From assembly GCF_016406145.1 (NCBI RefSeq), contig NZ_CP066306.1, positions 2,418,001 to 2,482,000 on the forward strand: a stretch of DNA of 64,000 nucleotides. The letters run 5' to 3'. Both the position numbers and the translations under genes were made by a program. How positions within the stretch are numbered: position 1 is the first letter of the stretch; each line of letters starts with the position of its first letter. The DNA is from Pseudomonas putida. Its GTDB lineage: Bacteria > Pseudomonadota > Gammaproteobacteria > Pseudomonadales > Pseudomonadaceae. The notes under the pieces were generated by a model. That model was not told the DNA's origin. It searched no databases and saw nothing but the letters and a program-made list of their open reading frames with translations. Shown here in pieces: positions 26,077 through 34,827 of this stretch.

Positions 26077-27087
26077 ATGCGCGATAGCGATTCGGTCGCC
26101 GTGTACTTTCTCAATGCCATGTTTCATGCCCTGCGCGACCAGCCCTTGGTGCGTGACGCCCATCTGCGTGCGGTGGGCATCGACCCGGCGCTGCTCGATC
26201 AGCCACAGGCCCGCGTACCGGCCAAGGCGTTCGCCCAATTATGGCTGACGCAGATCCAGCTGCTGGACGATGAGTTCTTTCGCCTCGACAGCCATGGCAT
26301 GCCGCTGGGCAGCTTTGCCCTGATCTGTCGCGGCCTTATCCAGGAGCCGAACCTGGACAAGGCACTGCGCCAATGCTTGGGCAATTTCAGCCTGTTCCTG
26401 CATGACCTGCGCGGCAGCCTGACGGTGCGCGCCGGGCGCGCGGTGATCAGCGTGCACTCGGACATTGCCGACCCGTTGACCCGGGTTTATGCCGAAGAGA
26501 CCTATCTGGTGCTGGTGGTTGGCCTGCTGTGCTGGCTGGCCGGGCGCCGTCTGGCCATTGACCGCACCGAGCTTGCAGTGGCGCGTCCGGCCCAGGACGA
26601 CGACCTGCTGCTGTGGGGGCCGGACTTACGCCTGGGTAGCGGGCGCACCGAGGTTGAGTTCGACAGCGCCTACCTGCGTCTGCCGGTGGTCCAAGACTTG
26701 GCCGGCCTTAAAACTTTCCTGCGTAGTGCACCCCAGGGCCTGGTGATCCGCTTTCGCAACCAGAATGGGTTGGTGGCTCAGGTGTACCGGCATCTGCGTG
26801 CCCGGCGCTATGGGCAATGGCCGACGCTGGCGGCCATGGCGCAGTGGCAGGGTATCAGTGCCAGCACTTTTCGTCGGCAGTTGGAGCGCGAAGGGCGGTC
26901 GTATCAGCAGATCAAGGATGAGGTGCGGCGTGCCATGGCGTTCGAGCGTTTGCGCGAGGGGGTGATGAGCATTGCTGAAATCGCCGAGCAGGCGGGGTTC
27001 CAGGAGCCCAGTGCGTTTCATCGGGCGTTCAAGAAGTGGACGGGGCAAAGTCCGGGGAGATATCGGGCTAGGTTGGTTGGGCACTAG
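26077..27087 (+). CDS. AraC-family regulator (OruR/ArgR-like type)
   Basis: A 336-residue protein with an Arabinose_bd-type N-terminal domain (AVGIDPALLDQPQARVPAKA, FALICRGLIQEPNLDKAL) and a C-terminal AraC helix-turn-helix pair (MSIAEIAEQAGFQEPSAFHR, AFKKWTGQSPGRYR). It is divergent from bktB-hbd across 168 bases, which makes activation of that operon likely. The intergenic region contains TGGCA-N5-TGCCA at 26037-26051, a possible operator half-site. Confidence 0.87.
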   Translation: MRDSDSVAVYFLNAMFHALRDQPLVRDAHLRAVGIDPALLDQPQARVPAKAFAQLWLTQIQLLDDEFFRLDSHGMPLGSFALICRGLIQEPNLDKALRQCLGNFSLFLHDLRGSLTVRAGRAVISVHSDIADPLTRVYAEETYLVLVVGLLCWLAGRRLAIDRTELAVARPAQDDDLLLWGPDLRLGSGRTEVEFDSAYLRLPVVQDLAGLKTFLRSAPQGLVIRFRNQNGLVAQVYRHLRARRYGQWPTLAAMAQWQGISASTFRRQLEREGRSYQQIKDEVRRAMAFERLREGVMSIAEIAEQAGFQEPSAFHRAFKKWTGQSPGRYRARLVGH

Positions 27088-27187
27088 GTCAGCGGCAAGC
27101 TGCAAGATAGAAGCTAGGGGGCTTTGATTCGGGTGGGCATATCCGTTTGCCATGGTGGCGCTCACTCACCTTTGTGCCCTTACGGCG

Positions 27188-27217
27188 GGTCCCTTTTTGT
27201 CTTGGCAAAAAGGGACC
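27188..27217. repeat. Terminator-like hairpin of a common pseudomonad repeat
   Basis: GGTCCCTTTTTG (27188-27199) pairs exactly with CAAAAAGGGACC (27206-27217) around a TCTTGG loop. Five A follow on the right and GGCGG/CCGCC flank it outside. T- and A-runs inside the stem make it usable as a terminator in both directions. I recall this sequence as a recurrent intergenic element of pseudomonads. Together with the hexamer repeat it fills the 300-base gap after the AraC gene. Confidence 0.6.
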
Positions 27218-27305
27218 AAAAACCGCCCGCTCCCATCATCCGGCCCCTACGCTGCGCTCGGCCTCCTGAAGTCGCAATCTGTGGTGGCTGAGCTACCGCG
27301 CGCTT

Positions 27306-27334
27306 AGAAGCAGAAGCAGAAGCAGAAGCAGAGC
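27306..27334. repeat. Hexanucleotide repeat (AGAAGC)4
   Basis: Four perfect AGAAGC units (27306-27329) followed by a partial unit AGAGC. It lies in noncoding sequence between the AraC gene and the 112-residue hypothetical gene. Such short tandem repeats change copy number by slippage. Confidence 0.8.
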
Positions 27335-27387
27335 TTGCAAAAAATGGAGCGGCAACGTTGCGGCGGTGTCGCATTTGCCTCTTGGCT

Positions 27388-27726
27388 TCAGAATCGTGCG
27401 GTACTCACCGTGATGTAGCCTTTGTCCAGCAGCGAAATGCGGATCACGGTCTCGTCGGCGGGTGCTTTGCGTTTTTGCTTGATGGACACGCCCTCGACGG
27501 CAACGGCGCGGATACGGTGGGCGATGAGGCGGCCACAAGCGTCGAAGAACAACTCGCTGGCCAGCAACTCGATACGTTCGATCAGCCCTCGCGTGCGCTC
27601 GTCGGTGGCACAGAAGAACAATACGCCCGACAAGTGCGGGTCATCGTCAGGGTTGCTGACATCATGAGCCAGCAGCTCGCGCAGGGTACTGCGCAGCTCG
27701 GCAGTGGTGCGGGTGTGTGGATGCAT
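27388..27726 (-). CDS. Conserved-looking small protein, unknown
   Basis: A 112-residue soluble protein starting MHPHTRTTAELRSTLRELLA, with a good ribosome-binding site (GAGGAAG, 7 bases). The middle reads LSGVLFFCATDERTRGLIER, then a Val/Ile-rich strand pattern to the end (ETVIRISLLDKGYITVS). No signal peptide, membrane helix or known motif is seen. It lies 193 bases upstream of nothing on its own strand and is separated from glcG by a noncoding gap. Confidence 0.6.
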   Translation of the reverse strand: MHPHTRTTAELRSTLRELLAHDVSNPDDDPHLSGVLFFCATDERTRGLIERIELLASELFFDACGRLIAHRIRAVAVEGVSIKQKRKAPADETVIRISLLDKGYITVSTARF

Positions 27727-27919
27727 GCGCTGCTTCCTCTGGGACACAAGTGCCGATCATGTTTTCCATGGTGGTGCGCGGCAAGTAGGACGCTTCCGAG
27801 AGGTTGGGTAGGAATTTTCTGAACGTGTAGAGAGGGGCCGGGTGGCTTGCAAGCGGTCGACCTGCAAAAGCCAACCGCGGCCCGGCTCTTCTGTTGCCGG
27901 TGAGCTGTCAAGGCGCGGA

Positions 27920-28321
27920 TTACGTGATGGCCGCCGCCCCGGCCTTGGCCACCTGGGCATCCTGTTCAGGCCTGACCCCGGACACACCGATAGCGCCAAC
28001 CACCTGGCCATCCACCCGCAACGGCACGCCGCCCTCCAGGCTGGTCAGCAGCGGCGCGGTGACGAACGCGGTGCGCCCGCCGTTGACCATCTGTTCGTAA
28101 TCGCGCGTTTCCTTGCGGCCCAAGGCCGAGCTGCGAGCCTTTTCAACGGCGATGTACGCACTGGCTGCCGCGCAGCCGTCCATGCGCTCCAGGCCAAGCG
28201 GATGGCCGCCGTCGTCGACCACCGCGATGGTGACGTTCCACTGGTGCGCCAGGGCCTCCTGGCGGGCGGCTGCAAGCACGCGGGCAACTTCGGCCTGGCC
28301 TATCACGGACTTGCTATGCAT
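27920..28321 (-). CDS. glcG: GlcG, DUF336/HbpS-family protein
   Basis: A 133-residue cytoplasmic protein of the GlcG/HbpS (DUF336) family: WNVTIAVVDDGGHPLGLERM, IAVEKARSSALGRKE, and GGVPLRVDGQVVGAIGVSG near the end. It is regularly encoded with glycolate oxidase, where its exact role is not known; relatives bind haem or cobalamin. It overlaps the glcF end by 8 bases and closes the operon. Confidence 0.9.
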   Translation of the reverse strand: MHSKSVIGQAEVARVLAAARQEALAHQWNVTIAVVDDGGHPLGLERMDGCAAASAYIAVEKARSSALGRKETRDYEQMVNGGRTAFVTAPLLTSLEGGVPLRVDGQVVGAIGVSGVRPEQDAQVAKAGAAAIT

Positions 28322-29549
28322 GGCTGTTCTCCTGGTTCAGGGCTGCTTCGACGATTTCGATCCAGTGCCGTACCGGTGTGCGTCCGGCACCAGCGAGGTG
28401 GGTCTGGCAACCAATGTTGGCGGTGGCGATGATTTGCGGCTTGCCGCTTTCCAGCGCGTTGAGTCGGTTGTCGCGCAGTTGCCGCGACAGTTCGGGCTGG
28501 GTCAGCGAGTAGGTACCGGCAGAGCCGCAGCACAAATGGCCGTCGGGCACTGCGGTGAGAGTGAAGCCAAGCCGGGCCAGCAGGCTCTCAACCTGGCCGC
28601 CGAGCTTGAGGGCGTGCTGCAGGGTGCACGGGCAATGAAAGGCCAGGCGTTGTTCGGCGCACACGCCCAGTTGCTCGACCGGCTCGTTGCGCAGCACTTC
28701 CACCAGGTCGCGCGATAGCGCGCTGACCCGCGCAGCCTTGGCCGCGTAAAGCGGATCCTTCTCCAGCAGGTGGCCGTAGTCACGCACGAAGGCGCCGCAG
28801 CCACTAGCGGTCTGCACGATGGCTTCGGCGCCCGCTTCGATGGCGGGCCACCAGGCATCAATGTTGCGCCGGGCACGCTGCAGGCCTTGCTCCTGGGCAT
28901 TGAGGTGGTAATCCACTGCGCCACAGCAGCCAGCTTGGCGTGCTGGCTCGACGCTGATGCCCAGGCGGTCCAGCAACCGCGCGGTGGCGGCGTTGGTGTT
29001 GGGTGACAGGGCCGGCTGTACGCAGCCTTCAAGCAGCAGCACGCGGCGTGCGTGGCGCACCGCCGGGCGCTTGCCAGGGGAGGCCACCTGGGCGGGCAAC
29101 TTGCTCTTGAGTGCGCCCGGCAGGACTGGGCGCAGGGTTTGGCCCGCGCGGGTCAGCGCCTTGAACAGCGCCGGGCGCGGCACCACTGCACGCAAGCCTT
29201 GGCGCAGCAGGCGCTGGCCGAGCGGGCGGGGCACTTGCTGTTCGACCACGGCGCGGCCGATGTCCAGCAGGTCATGGTATCTGACCCCTGACGGGCAGGT
29301 GGTCTCACAGTTGCGGCAGGTCAGGCAGCGGTCCAGGTGCAGTTGGGTACTGGCGGTGACCGGCGCACCTTCGAGTACTTGCTTGATCAGGTAGATACGC
29401 CCGCGCGGTCCATCCAGTTCATCGCCGAGCAACTGGTAGGTGGGGCAGGTGGCCGTGCAGAAGCCACAGTGCACGCATGCGCGCAGGATGCTTTCGGCCT
29501 CTTCGGCGCGGGCCAGGCGCTTGGCGCTGTCGCTCAGGTTGGTTTGCAT
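28314..29549 (-). CDS. glcF: Glycolate oxidase iron-sulfur subunit GlcF
   Basis: A 411-residue subunit with two 4Fe-4S motifs in the N-terminal third, CVHCGFCTATCP and CLTCRNCETTCP, and CCG-type repeats (QAGCCGAVDYHLN and HLCCGSAGTYS) typical of this family. It passes electrons from the flavin subunits GlcD/GlcE to the membrane quinone pool during oxidation of glycolate to glyoxylate. It lies 9 bases after glcE. Confidence 0.95.
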   Translation of the reverse strand: MQTNLSDSAKRLARAEEAESILRACVHCGFCTATCPTYQLLGDELDGPRGRIYLIKQVLEGAPVTASTQLHLDRCLTCRNCETTCPSGVRYHDLLDIGRAVVEQQVPRPLGQRLLRQGLRAVVPRPALFKALTRAGQTLRPVLPGALKSKLPAQVASPGKRPAVRHARRVLLLEGCVQPALSPNTNAATARLLDRLGISVEPARQAGCCGAVDYHLNAQEQGLQRARRNIDAWWPAIEAGAEAIVQTASGCGAFVRDYGHLLEKDPLYAAKAARVSALSRDLVEVLRNEPVEQLGVCAEQRLAFHCPCTLQHALKLGGQVESLLARLGFTLTAVPDGHLCCGSAGTYSLTQPELSRQLRDNRLNALESGKPQIIATANIGCQTHLAGAGRTPVRHWIEIVEAALNQENSHA

Positions 29550-29558
29550 GGCGTGGCC

Positions 29559-30611
29559 TCACAGGTCCGGGTACAGGCGGCCAGGGTTGAACAGGCCCTG
29601 GGGGTCGAGTTGTCGCTTGAGGGCGTGGTGATAACGCATCAGCGCGGCGGGCAGCGGTGCGCTGCTGTGCTCGCCCGGGGCATAGCCGGTGGCGTGGCCG
29701 CCGGCCTTGGCCACCAGCTCGCGGATCGCCGCTGCGGGGGCGCTCGACTTCAGCCAGCGCTGCGCGCCGCCCCAATCGATCAACTGGCGCCCCGGCAGGT
29801 CCAGTTCGGCGGTGGCAATGGGCAGCGACAGGCGCCACAGCGGTTCGGCGCCGTCGAAGAAGGCCAGGCGCTGCTCGCGCAGGTCACTCCAGAACTGGCT
29901 GTCGAGTACTTCCCCGCCCAAGCGCTGGCGGGCCGATTGCACTGAGCCCTCACCGCCTTCCAGGCGCAGGTACAGTGCTTCGCCGTCGTGGCAGGCTGCA
30001 CTGATCGGCAATGGCTGCTGGCCCCATTCGGCCAGCTCGGCCAGGGCCTGATGGCGGGCCATCGGCATGCGCAGGCTCAGGCATCGGCGCGGTCGTGGCA
30101 GCACCTTAAGCGACACCTCGGTCAGCAGGCCCAGGCAGCCGAAGCTGCCGGCCATCAGCCGCGACACGTCGTAACCGGCGACGTTTTTCATCACCTCACC
30201 GCCAAAGCGCAGCAGCTTGCCGTGACCGGTAATGACCCGCGTGCCGAGCACATAGTCGCGTACCGACCCGGCCCAGGGCCGACGCGGCCCGGACAGCCCC
30301 GCTGCGACCACGCCGCCCAAGGTCGCACCGGCGCCGAGGTGGGGCGGTTCGCACGGCAGCATCTGCCCGGCCTCGAACAGCGCCGCCTCGATCTCCTGCA
30401 GCGGCGTACCGGCGCGAGCAGTGAGTACCAGCTCGGTCGGGTCGTAACTGACGATGCCGCGGTGGCCGCGTGTATCAACGATCTCCCCGGCCACCGGGCG
30501 CCCCAGCATGGCTTTGCTGTTGCTGCCCTGAATGCGCAGCGGGGTGTTCAGGGTCAAGGCCTGGTTGACCTGTTCGAGCAGGTCCTGGCTCATGTCGCGG
30601 TCCAGGCTCAT
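29559..30611 (-). CDS. glcE: Glycolate oxidase FAD-binding subunit GlcE
   Basis: A 350-residue FAD-linked subunit with a truncated FAD-binding-4 domain: LRIQGSNSKAMLGRPV near residue 20, VSYDPTELVLTARAGTPLQE, and GATLGGVVAAGLSGPRRPW. The C-terminal half is reduced relative to GlcD, as usual for GlcE. It overlaps the glcD stop by one base (30611), so it is coupled to glcD. Confidence 0.94.
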   Translation of the reverse strand: MSLDRDMSQDLLEQVNQALTLNTPLRIQGSNSKAMLGRPVAGEIVDTRGHRGIVSYDPTELVLTARAGTPLQEIEAALFEAGQMLPCEPPHLGAGATLGGVVAAGLSGPRRPWAGSVRDYVLGTRVITGHGKLLRFGGEVMKNVAGYDVSRLMAGSFGCLGLLTEVSLKVLPRPRRCLSLRMPMARHQALAELAEWGQQPLPISAACHDGEALYLRLEGGEGSVQSARQRLGGEVLDSQFWSDLREQRLAFFDGAEPLWRLSLPIATAELDLPGRQLIDWGGAQRWLKSSAPAAAIRELVAKAGGHATGYAPGEHSSAPLPAALMRYHHALKRQLDPQGLFNPGRLYPDL

Positions 30612-32110
30612 CAGAAGCGCTCCAGGTCAGGGAAGGGCAGTTGGCCGTGATGCACATGCATGGCACCGAACTCGGCGCAGCGGTGCAGGGTGGGGATGTT
30701 CTTGCCCGGGTTGAGCAGCCCTTTGGGGTCAAACGCTGCCTTCACGGCATGGAACAGGGTGATTTCGTCGCTGTTGAACTGCGCGCACATCTGGTTGATT
30801 TTCTCGCGGCCTACGCCATGTTCGCCGGTGATGCTGCCGCCCACTGCCACGCACAGTTCAAGGATGCGCCCGCCGATGGCTTCGGCGCGTTCCAGTTCGC
30901 CGGGCAGGTTGGCATCGAACAGGATCAGTGGGTGCATGTTGCCGTCGCCGGCGTGGAACACGTTGGCAACGCGCAGGCCGTACTGCTCGGACAGTTCGCT
31001 GATGCCCTTGAGCACGCGCGCCAGTTCGCGGCGCGGGATGGTCCCGTCCATGCAGTAGTAGTCCGGCGAGATGCGCCCCACCGCCGGGAATGCGTTCTTG
31101 CGGCCTGCCCAGAAGCGCACGCGCTCGGCCTCGTCGCAGGCCAGGCGCACCTCGCTGGCGCCGGCCTGCTGTAGTACTGCTGCCACACGCTCGCAGTCGT
31201 CCTGCACGTCGGCCTCGACACCATCGAGTTCGCACAAAAGGATCGCTGCTGCCTCTACCGGGTAGCCGGCGTGGATGAAGTCTTCGGCGGCGCGGATTGC
31301 CAGGTTGTCCATCATTTCCAGGCCACCGGGGATGATCCCGGCAGCAATGATTTCGGCCACGGCCCGGCCGGCGTCTTCGACACTGCCGAAACTGGCCAGC
31401 AGGACCCGGGCGACCTGGGGCTTGGGCAGCAGTTTGACGGTCACTTCGGTGACGATCCCGAGCATGCCTTCGGAACCCGTGAACAGCGCCAGCAGGTCGA
31501 AACCCGGGCTATCGAGGGCATCGCTGCCCAGGGTCAGCCGTTCGCCTTCGACGGTGAGGATCTCCACCTTGAGCAGGTTGTGCACGGTCAAGCCGTACTT
31601 CAGGCAGTGCACGCCACCTGCGTTTTCAGCGACGTTGCCGCCGATGGAACAGGCGATTTGCGAAGAGGGGTCGGGGGCGTAGTAAAGGCCGTACGGCGCC
31701 GCTGCCTGGGAAATGGCCAGGTTGCGCACCCCCGGCTGAACCCGGGCGAAACAGCCTTGCGGGTTGACTTCCAGAATGCGGTTGAAACGTGCCATCACCA
31801 GCAGGATGCCCTTGGCCAGTGGCAATGCGCCGCCTGACAAGCCCGTGCCGGCGCCGCGAGCCACGACAGGGACACCGCGTTGGTGACACAGCCTTAGCAA
31901 CGTCTGCACCTGCTCCAGACGCTCTGGCAGCACCACCATCAGGGGCACGGTGCGGTAGGCAGAGAGGCCATCGCATTCGTAAGGTGTGAGGTCTTCGCCC
32001 CGATGCAGGATCTCAAGGTCGGGCAGCGCTTCGCGCAAGGCCTGCAGCAGGGCCGGCTGGTCCACGGCAGGCAGCGCGCCATCGACCCGTTCGTCGTAGA
32101 GAATGTTCAT
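30611..32110 (-). CDS. glcD: Glycolate oxidase catalytic FAD subunit GlcD
   Basis: A 499-residue flavoprotein that oxidises glycolate (and often D-lactate). It matches E. coli GlcD almost throughout as I recall it: PYECDGLSAYRTVPLMVVLP, the FAD-site stretch VVARGAGTGLSGGALPLAKG, then SSQIACSIGGNVAENAGGVH, and NVFHAGDGNMHPLILFDANL, the metal/FAD linked-oxidase C-terminal motif. I use ATG 32110 (MNILYDERVDGALP) to match the family N terminus; a GTG lies three codons earlier. It is the first gene of glcDEFG. Confidence 0.96.
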   Translation of the reverse strand: MNILYDERVDGALPAVDQPALLQALREALPDLEILHRGEDLTPYECDGLSAYRTVPLMVVLPERLEQVQTLLRLCHQRGVPVVARGAGTGLSGGALPLAKGILLVMARFNRILEVNPQGCFARVQPGVRNLAISQAAAPYGLYYAPDPSSQIACSIGGNVAENAGGVHCLKYGLTVHNLLKVEILTVEGERLTLGSDALDSPGFDLLALFTGSEGMLGIVTEVTVKLLPKPQVARVLLASFGSVEDAGRAVAEIIAAGIIPGGLEMMDNLAIRAAEDFIHAGYPVEAAAILLCELDGVEADVQDDCERVAAVLQQAGASEVRLACDEAERVRFWAGRKNAFPAVGRISPDYYCMDGTIPRRELARVLKGISELSEQYGLRVANVFHAGDGNMHPLILFDANLPGELERAEAIGGRILELCVAVGGSITGEHGVGREKINQMCAQFNSDEITLFHAVKAAFDPKGLLNPGKNIPTLHRCAEFGAMHVHHGQLPFPDLERF

Positions 32111-32203
32111 CAGGCTCACTCAACGGCAGTTTTTGTTGTTGTGGGTAAACCGTTCACCCACGCAGCCTGCGCCCCCCATCGCAACAGGTCGAGCGCGAAG
32201 CAC

Positions 32204-32218
32204 ACTGGTCCTACCAGT
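32204..32218. promoter_or_regulatory. GlcC-type operator 1 in the glcD-glcC gap
   Basis: ACTGGT-CCT-ACCAGT is a perfect 6+6 inverted repeat. TGGT-N3-ACCA is the core recognised by FadR-subfamily GntR regulators such as PdhR. It lies 94 bases before the glcD ATG, near where the glcD promoter should be. Confidence 0.7.
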
Positions 32219-32280
32219 TTTTGTGCCAGTTGCTGTTCATTTACCGGTTTACGTGCGTAGATTGGCGCAAGCTATGGAAG

Positions 32281-32291
32281 TGGTCCTACCA
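32281..32291. promoter_or_regulatory. GlcC-type operator 2 overlapping the glcC leader
   Basis: TGGTCCTACCA repeats the core of operator 1 including the same CCT centre, 76 bases away centre to centre (about seven helical turns). It lies 14 bases before the glcC ATG, so GlcC could repress its own gene here and loop to operator 1. Confidence 0.65.
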
Positions 32292-32305
32292 GTCGAGGGG
32301 TGCGC

Positions 32306-33073
32306 ATGGTTGCTGAAGGCAAGGCCAAGGTCGCCGACCAGGTTGCCGAGCGGGTCGAACGGCTGATCGTCGAGGGTGTGCTCAAGGTGGGACAGGCCTT
32401 GCCTTCGGAGCGACGCCTGGTGGAAAAGCTCGGCTGTTCGCGCTCGGCACTGCGTGAAGGCCTGCGCATACTGCGCGGGCGCGGCATCATCGACACTGAA
32501 CAGGGGCGCGGTTCGTTCGTCGCCGACCTGACCGGGCAGCAGGTGGGCGTCACGCCGCTGATGCACCTGTTCAGCTCGCAACCGCGCACCTTGTTCGACC
32601 TGCTGGAGGTGCGTGCGCTGCTCGAGGCCGAGTCGGCTCGCCTGGCGGCGTTGCGTGCCACCGATGTGGACCGCCTGCTGATCCGCCGTCGCTACGAAGA
32701 CATGCTCGCCGCCCACGCAGCGCCCGAAGGGCTGGATGCGCGTGAGCACGCCCATCGCGACCATGCATTCCACCGGGCGATCAGCGAGGCCTCGCACAAC
32801 CCGGTGCTGGTGCACACCCTGCAGTCGCTCAGCGACCTGACCTTGAGCACGGTGTTCGCATCGGTCAACAACCTGTATTGCCGCCCCGCGCAGAAGCGCC
32901 AGATCGACCGCCAGCACGCGCGGTTGTATCACGCTGTGATGGAGCAAATGCCGGAGCAGGCGCAGCGGGCGGCGCGCGAACACATCAACGGGATTCGCGA
33001 CAGTTTGCGCGAGATCGAGCAGGAGGAGCAGCGGCTGGTGCGGGCGACCATGCGCATGGACGGGTGGGGGTGA
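32306..33073 (+). CDS. glcC: GntR/FadR-family regulator of glycolate use GlcC
   Basis: A 255-residue regulator. The N-terminal winged helix reads VADQVAERVERLIVEGVLKV, GQALPSERRLVEKLGCSRSA, LREGLRILRGRGIIDTEQGR. The FCD ligand domain follows with LLEAESARLAALRATDVD and a metal-site-like DHAFHRAISEASHNPVL. It faces the glcDEFG operon, as in E. coli, and should activate it with glycolate. ATG 32306 has GAGGGG 5 bases upstream; a GTG two codons earlier is less likely. Confidence 0.92.
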   Translation: MVAEGKAKVADQVAERVERLIVEGVLKVGQALPSERRLVEKLGCSRSALREGLRILRGRGIIDTEQGRGSFVADLTGQQVGVTPLMHLFSSQPRTLFDLLEVRALLEAESARLAALRATDVDRLLIRRRYEDMLAAHAAPEGLDAREHAHRDHAFHRAISEASHNPVLVHTLQSLSDLTLSTVFASVNNLYCRPAQKRQIDRQHARLYHAVMEQMPEQAQRAAREHINGIRDSLREIEQEEQRLVRATMRMDGWG

Positions 33074-33076
33074 AGT

Positions 33077-33114
33077 GACCCTGAGGGCGCCGGTTTGCCG
33101 GCGCCCTCAGGGTC
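33077..33114. terminator. Bidirectional hairpin between glcC and the M20 peptidase gene
   Basis: A perfect 17-bp stem (33077-33093 with 33098-33114) closed by a TTTG loop, lying between two convergent genes 3 bases after the glcC stop. There is no clear T-run on either side. The position strongly suggests a shared terminator. Confidence 0.75.
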
Positions 33115-33129
33115 GTGACAGAAATACCT

Positions 33130-34362
33130 TTATTGCGCCAGATGCCGGATCATCGCGACCGTCAAGTACAAGCGCGGCGCCACACTGTTCAGCTCGATGT
33201 ACTCATCGTCCCCATGCAGCCCCGCGCCGACCACGCCCAGGGTTTCCAGCACTGCAGGCTTGTCGCTGCCCGGTACGTAGGCATAACCGGCATCGGTGCC
33301 GAAGCGCATGGCAATCGGCTCGATCTTGTGGCCGACTTTGGCGTACAGCTGCTGGGCAGTCTGGGCCAGCTTCGCCGATGCGTCATTGCGTGCCAGGGGT
33401 GGGCGGCCTTTTTCGACGGTGACGGTCGCTTGGGTGTCGGCGACCAGCAGTTTTTTCACGATGCGCTGAGCGTCGCTCTGCACCCGGTCGGTCTCGCTCA
33501 GGTCCGAGTAGCGCATGTCCGCTTCGGCAGTGGCCAATGCCGGGATGATGTTGGCCTTTTCGCCGGCTTTGGCCAGGGTCCAGTTCACCGTGGTGCCTTT
33601 GCTGGCATCACCCAGGTCATTGAGCTGGAGCAACTGATGGGCCAGTTCGGTCAACGCGTTGCGCCCCTCCTCGGGGGCCGAGCCTGCGTGCGAGGCACGG
33701 CCCTTGACCTCGAGCCTGAGGCGGTTGATGCCATTGGTGGCGACCGTCACGGCGTCCTTGTCCGGTGGCTCGTAAGAGAACACGTAGTCATGCTTGCGCG
33801 CCAGTTCGGCGATGATCTGCTTCGACCCGGCCGAACCCATTTCCTCATCCGGGTTGAACAGCACGGTGAGCGTGCGGTAACCCTTGAACTCTTGCTGTTG
33901 CAGCAGTTTGAGTGCATGCAGGATCATCGCCACGCCACCCTTGGCGTCGGCAACGCCCGGGCCGTAGGCGCGTGGGCCATCCACGCGGAACGGGCGCTTG
34001 GCCACGGTGCCAGGGACGAAGACGGTGTCGTAGTGGACCATGAGCAGGAAATCTTTGCTGCCGGTACCTTTGAAGGTGCCGACGATGTTGTCGCCCACTG
34101 ACGGTTTGGCGGAGTGGGTTTGCACCTGGGCACCCAATGCCTCGAGGCGCTGGACCAGCGCGGCGCTGACTTGTTCAAGGCCGGGCTCGGTGCCGGTACC
34201 GGTGTCGACCGAAACCAGGCTCTTGAGGGTTTCAAGGTAGGCTGCCTGTTCGCCTTGGGCTTGCTTGAGCAGGTCCTGGGGAGAAGGTTGGGCAGCGGTT
34301 GCCTGGGTACAGGCGATCAAAAGCGCCAGGGCGATGGCGTGGGGAGGGCGGGGCAAAGGCAT
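33130..34362 (-). CDS. Periplasmic M20 metallopeptidase (glutamate carboxypeptidase type)
   Basis: A 410-residue exported zinc peptidase. Signal peptide PHAIALALLIACTQATA, then metal-site motifs of M20: LLMVHYDTVF (His and Asp), GPGVADAKGGVAM (bridging Asp), FNPDEEMGSAGSK (general base Glu and ligand Glu) and GAGLHGDDEYI (last His). A dimerisation domain sits in the middle (RASHAGSAPEEGRNALTEL). The arrangement matches carboxypeptidase G2, which removes C-terminal glutamate from folates and peptides; the real substrate here is inferred only. Confidence 0.9.
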   Translation of the reverse strand: MPLPRPPHAIALALLIACTQATAAQPSPQDLLKQAQGEQAAYLETLKSLVSVDTGTGTEPGLEQVSAALVQRLEALGAQVQTHSAKPSVGDNIVGTFKGTGSKDFLLMVHYDTVFVPGTVAKRPFRVDGPRAYGPGVADAKGGVAMILHALKLLQQQEFKGYRTLTVLFNPDEEMGSAGSKQIIAELARKHDYVFSYEPPDKDAVTVATNGINRLRLEVKGRASHAGSAPEEGRNALTELAHQLLQLNDLGDASKGTTVNWTLAKAGEKANIIPALATAEADMRYSDLSETDRVQSDAQRIVKKLLVADTQATVTVEKGRPPLARNDASAKLAQTAQQLYAKVGHKIEPIAMRFGTDAGYAYVPGSDKPAVLETLGVVGAGLHGDDEYIELNSVAPRLYLTVAMIRHLAQ

Positions 34363-34484
34363 CGGTTCTTCCTTGTCGTGGTGGACCGTTGAGCCTAGCC
34401 CCTCAAGCGTGTACCTGCCCGGGCAAATGCAGCCTTTTCGCGGGCACGCCCCGGGGGGCGGCCCGCGAGAAAGTCATACAGGCC

Positions 34485-34802
34485 TCAGTGGTGAGCCATT
34501 GGGTCATCTTGGGACAATATGGCTCGAGCCAGCTCTTCATCGCTGGCCTGCAAGCCAGGATTGTCCTTGCGTGCCTGTTCCAGCGCCGATTCCACGTAGG
34601 CGCCTCGAATAGCACCACCGCTGGCGACGAATGCAGACAACTCGTCACGGGCGGGGATGATCCGTTTGTCATCCTTGAAAGTCGAATACAGCGAGGCGGA
34701 TACACCGGCCGAGGTAGCGACGTCGCCCGCATCGACGCGGGCCATGGCAGCACCGGCAGGCAGCAGGAGCAGCAATGCAGGTGCGAGGAATAGGTGGCGC
34801 AT
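34485..34802 (-). CDS. DUF2388 exported small protein
   Basis: A 105-residue protein with a signal peptide (LFLAPALLLLLPAGAAMA) and the Pseudomonas-specific DUF2388 pattern: TSAGVSASLYSTFKDDKRI, LSAFVASGGAIRGAYVESAL and EELARAILSQ. The function is unknown; members are small periplasmic proteins. GGAG lies about 9 bases before ATG 34802. Its leader carries a long inverted repeat (34828-34885). Confidence 0.85.
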   Translation of the reverse strand: MRHLFLAPALLLLLPAGAAMARVDAGDVATSAGVSASLYSTFKDDKRIIPARDELSAFVASGGAIRGAYVESALEQARKDNPGLQASDEELARAILSQDDPMAHH

Positions 34803-34827
34803 AGCGTGTTCTCCAATAGCGTGAAGC

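Noticed and set aside
33077..33114. Perfect 17-bp hairpin as a possible small RNA
   Set aside because: It lies between convergent stops 3 bases after glcC, the normal place of a shared terminator, and no promoter is seen before it.
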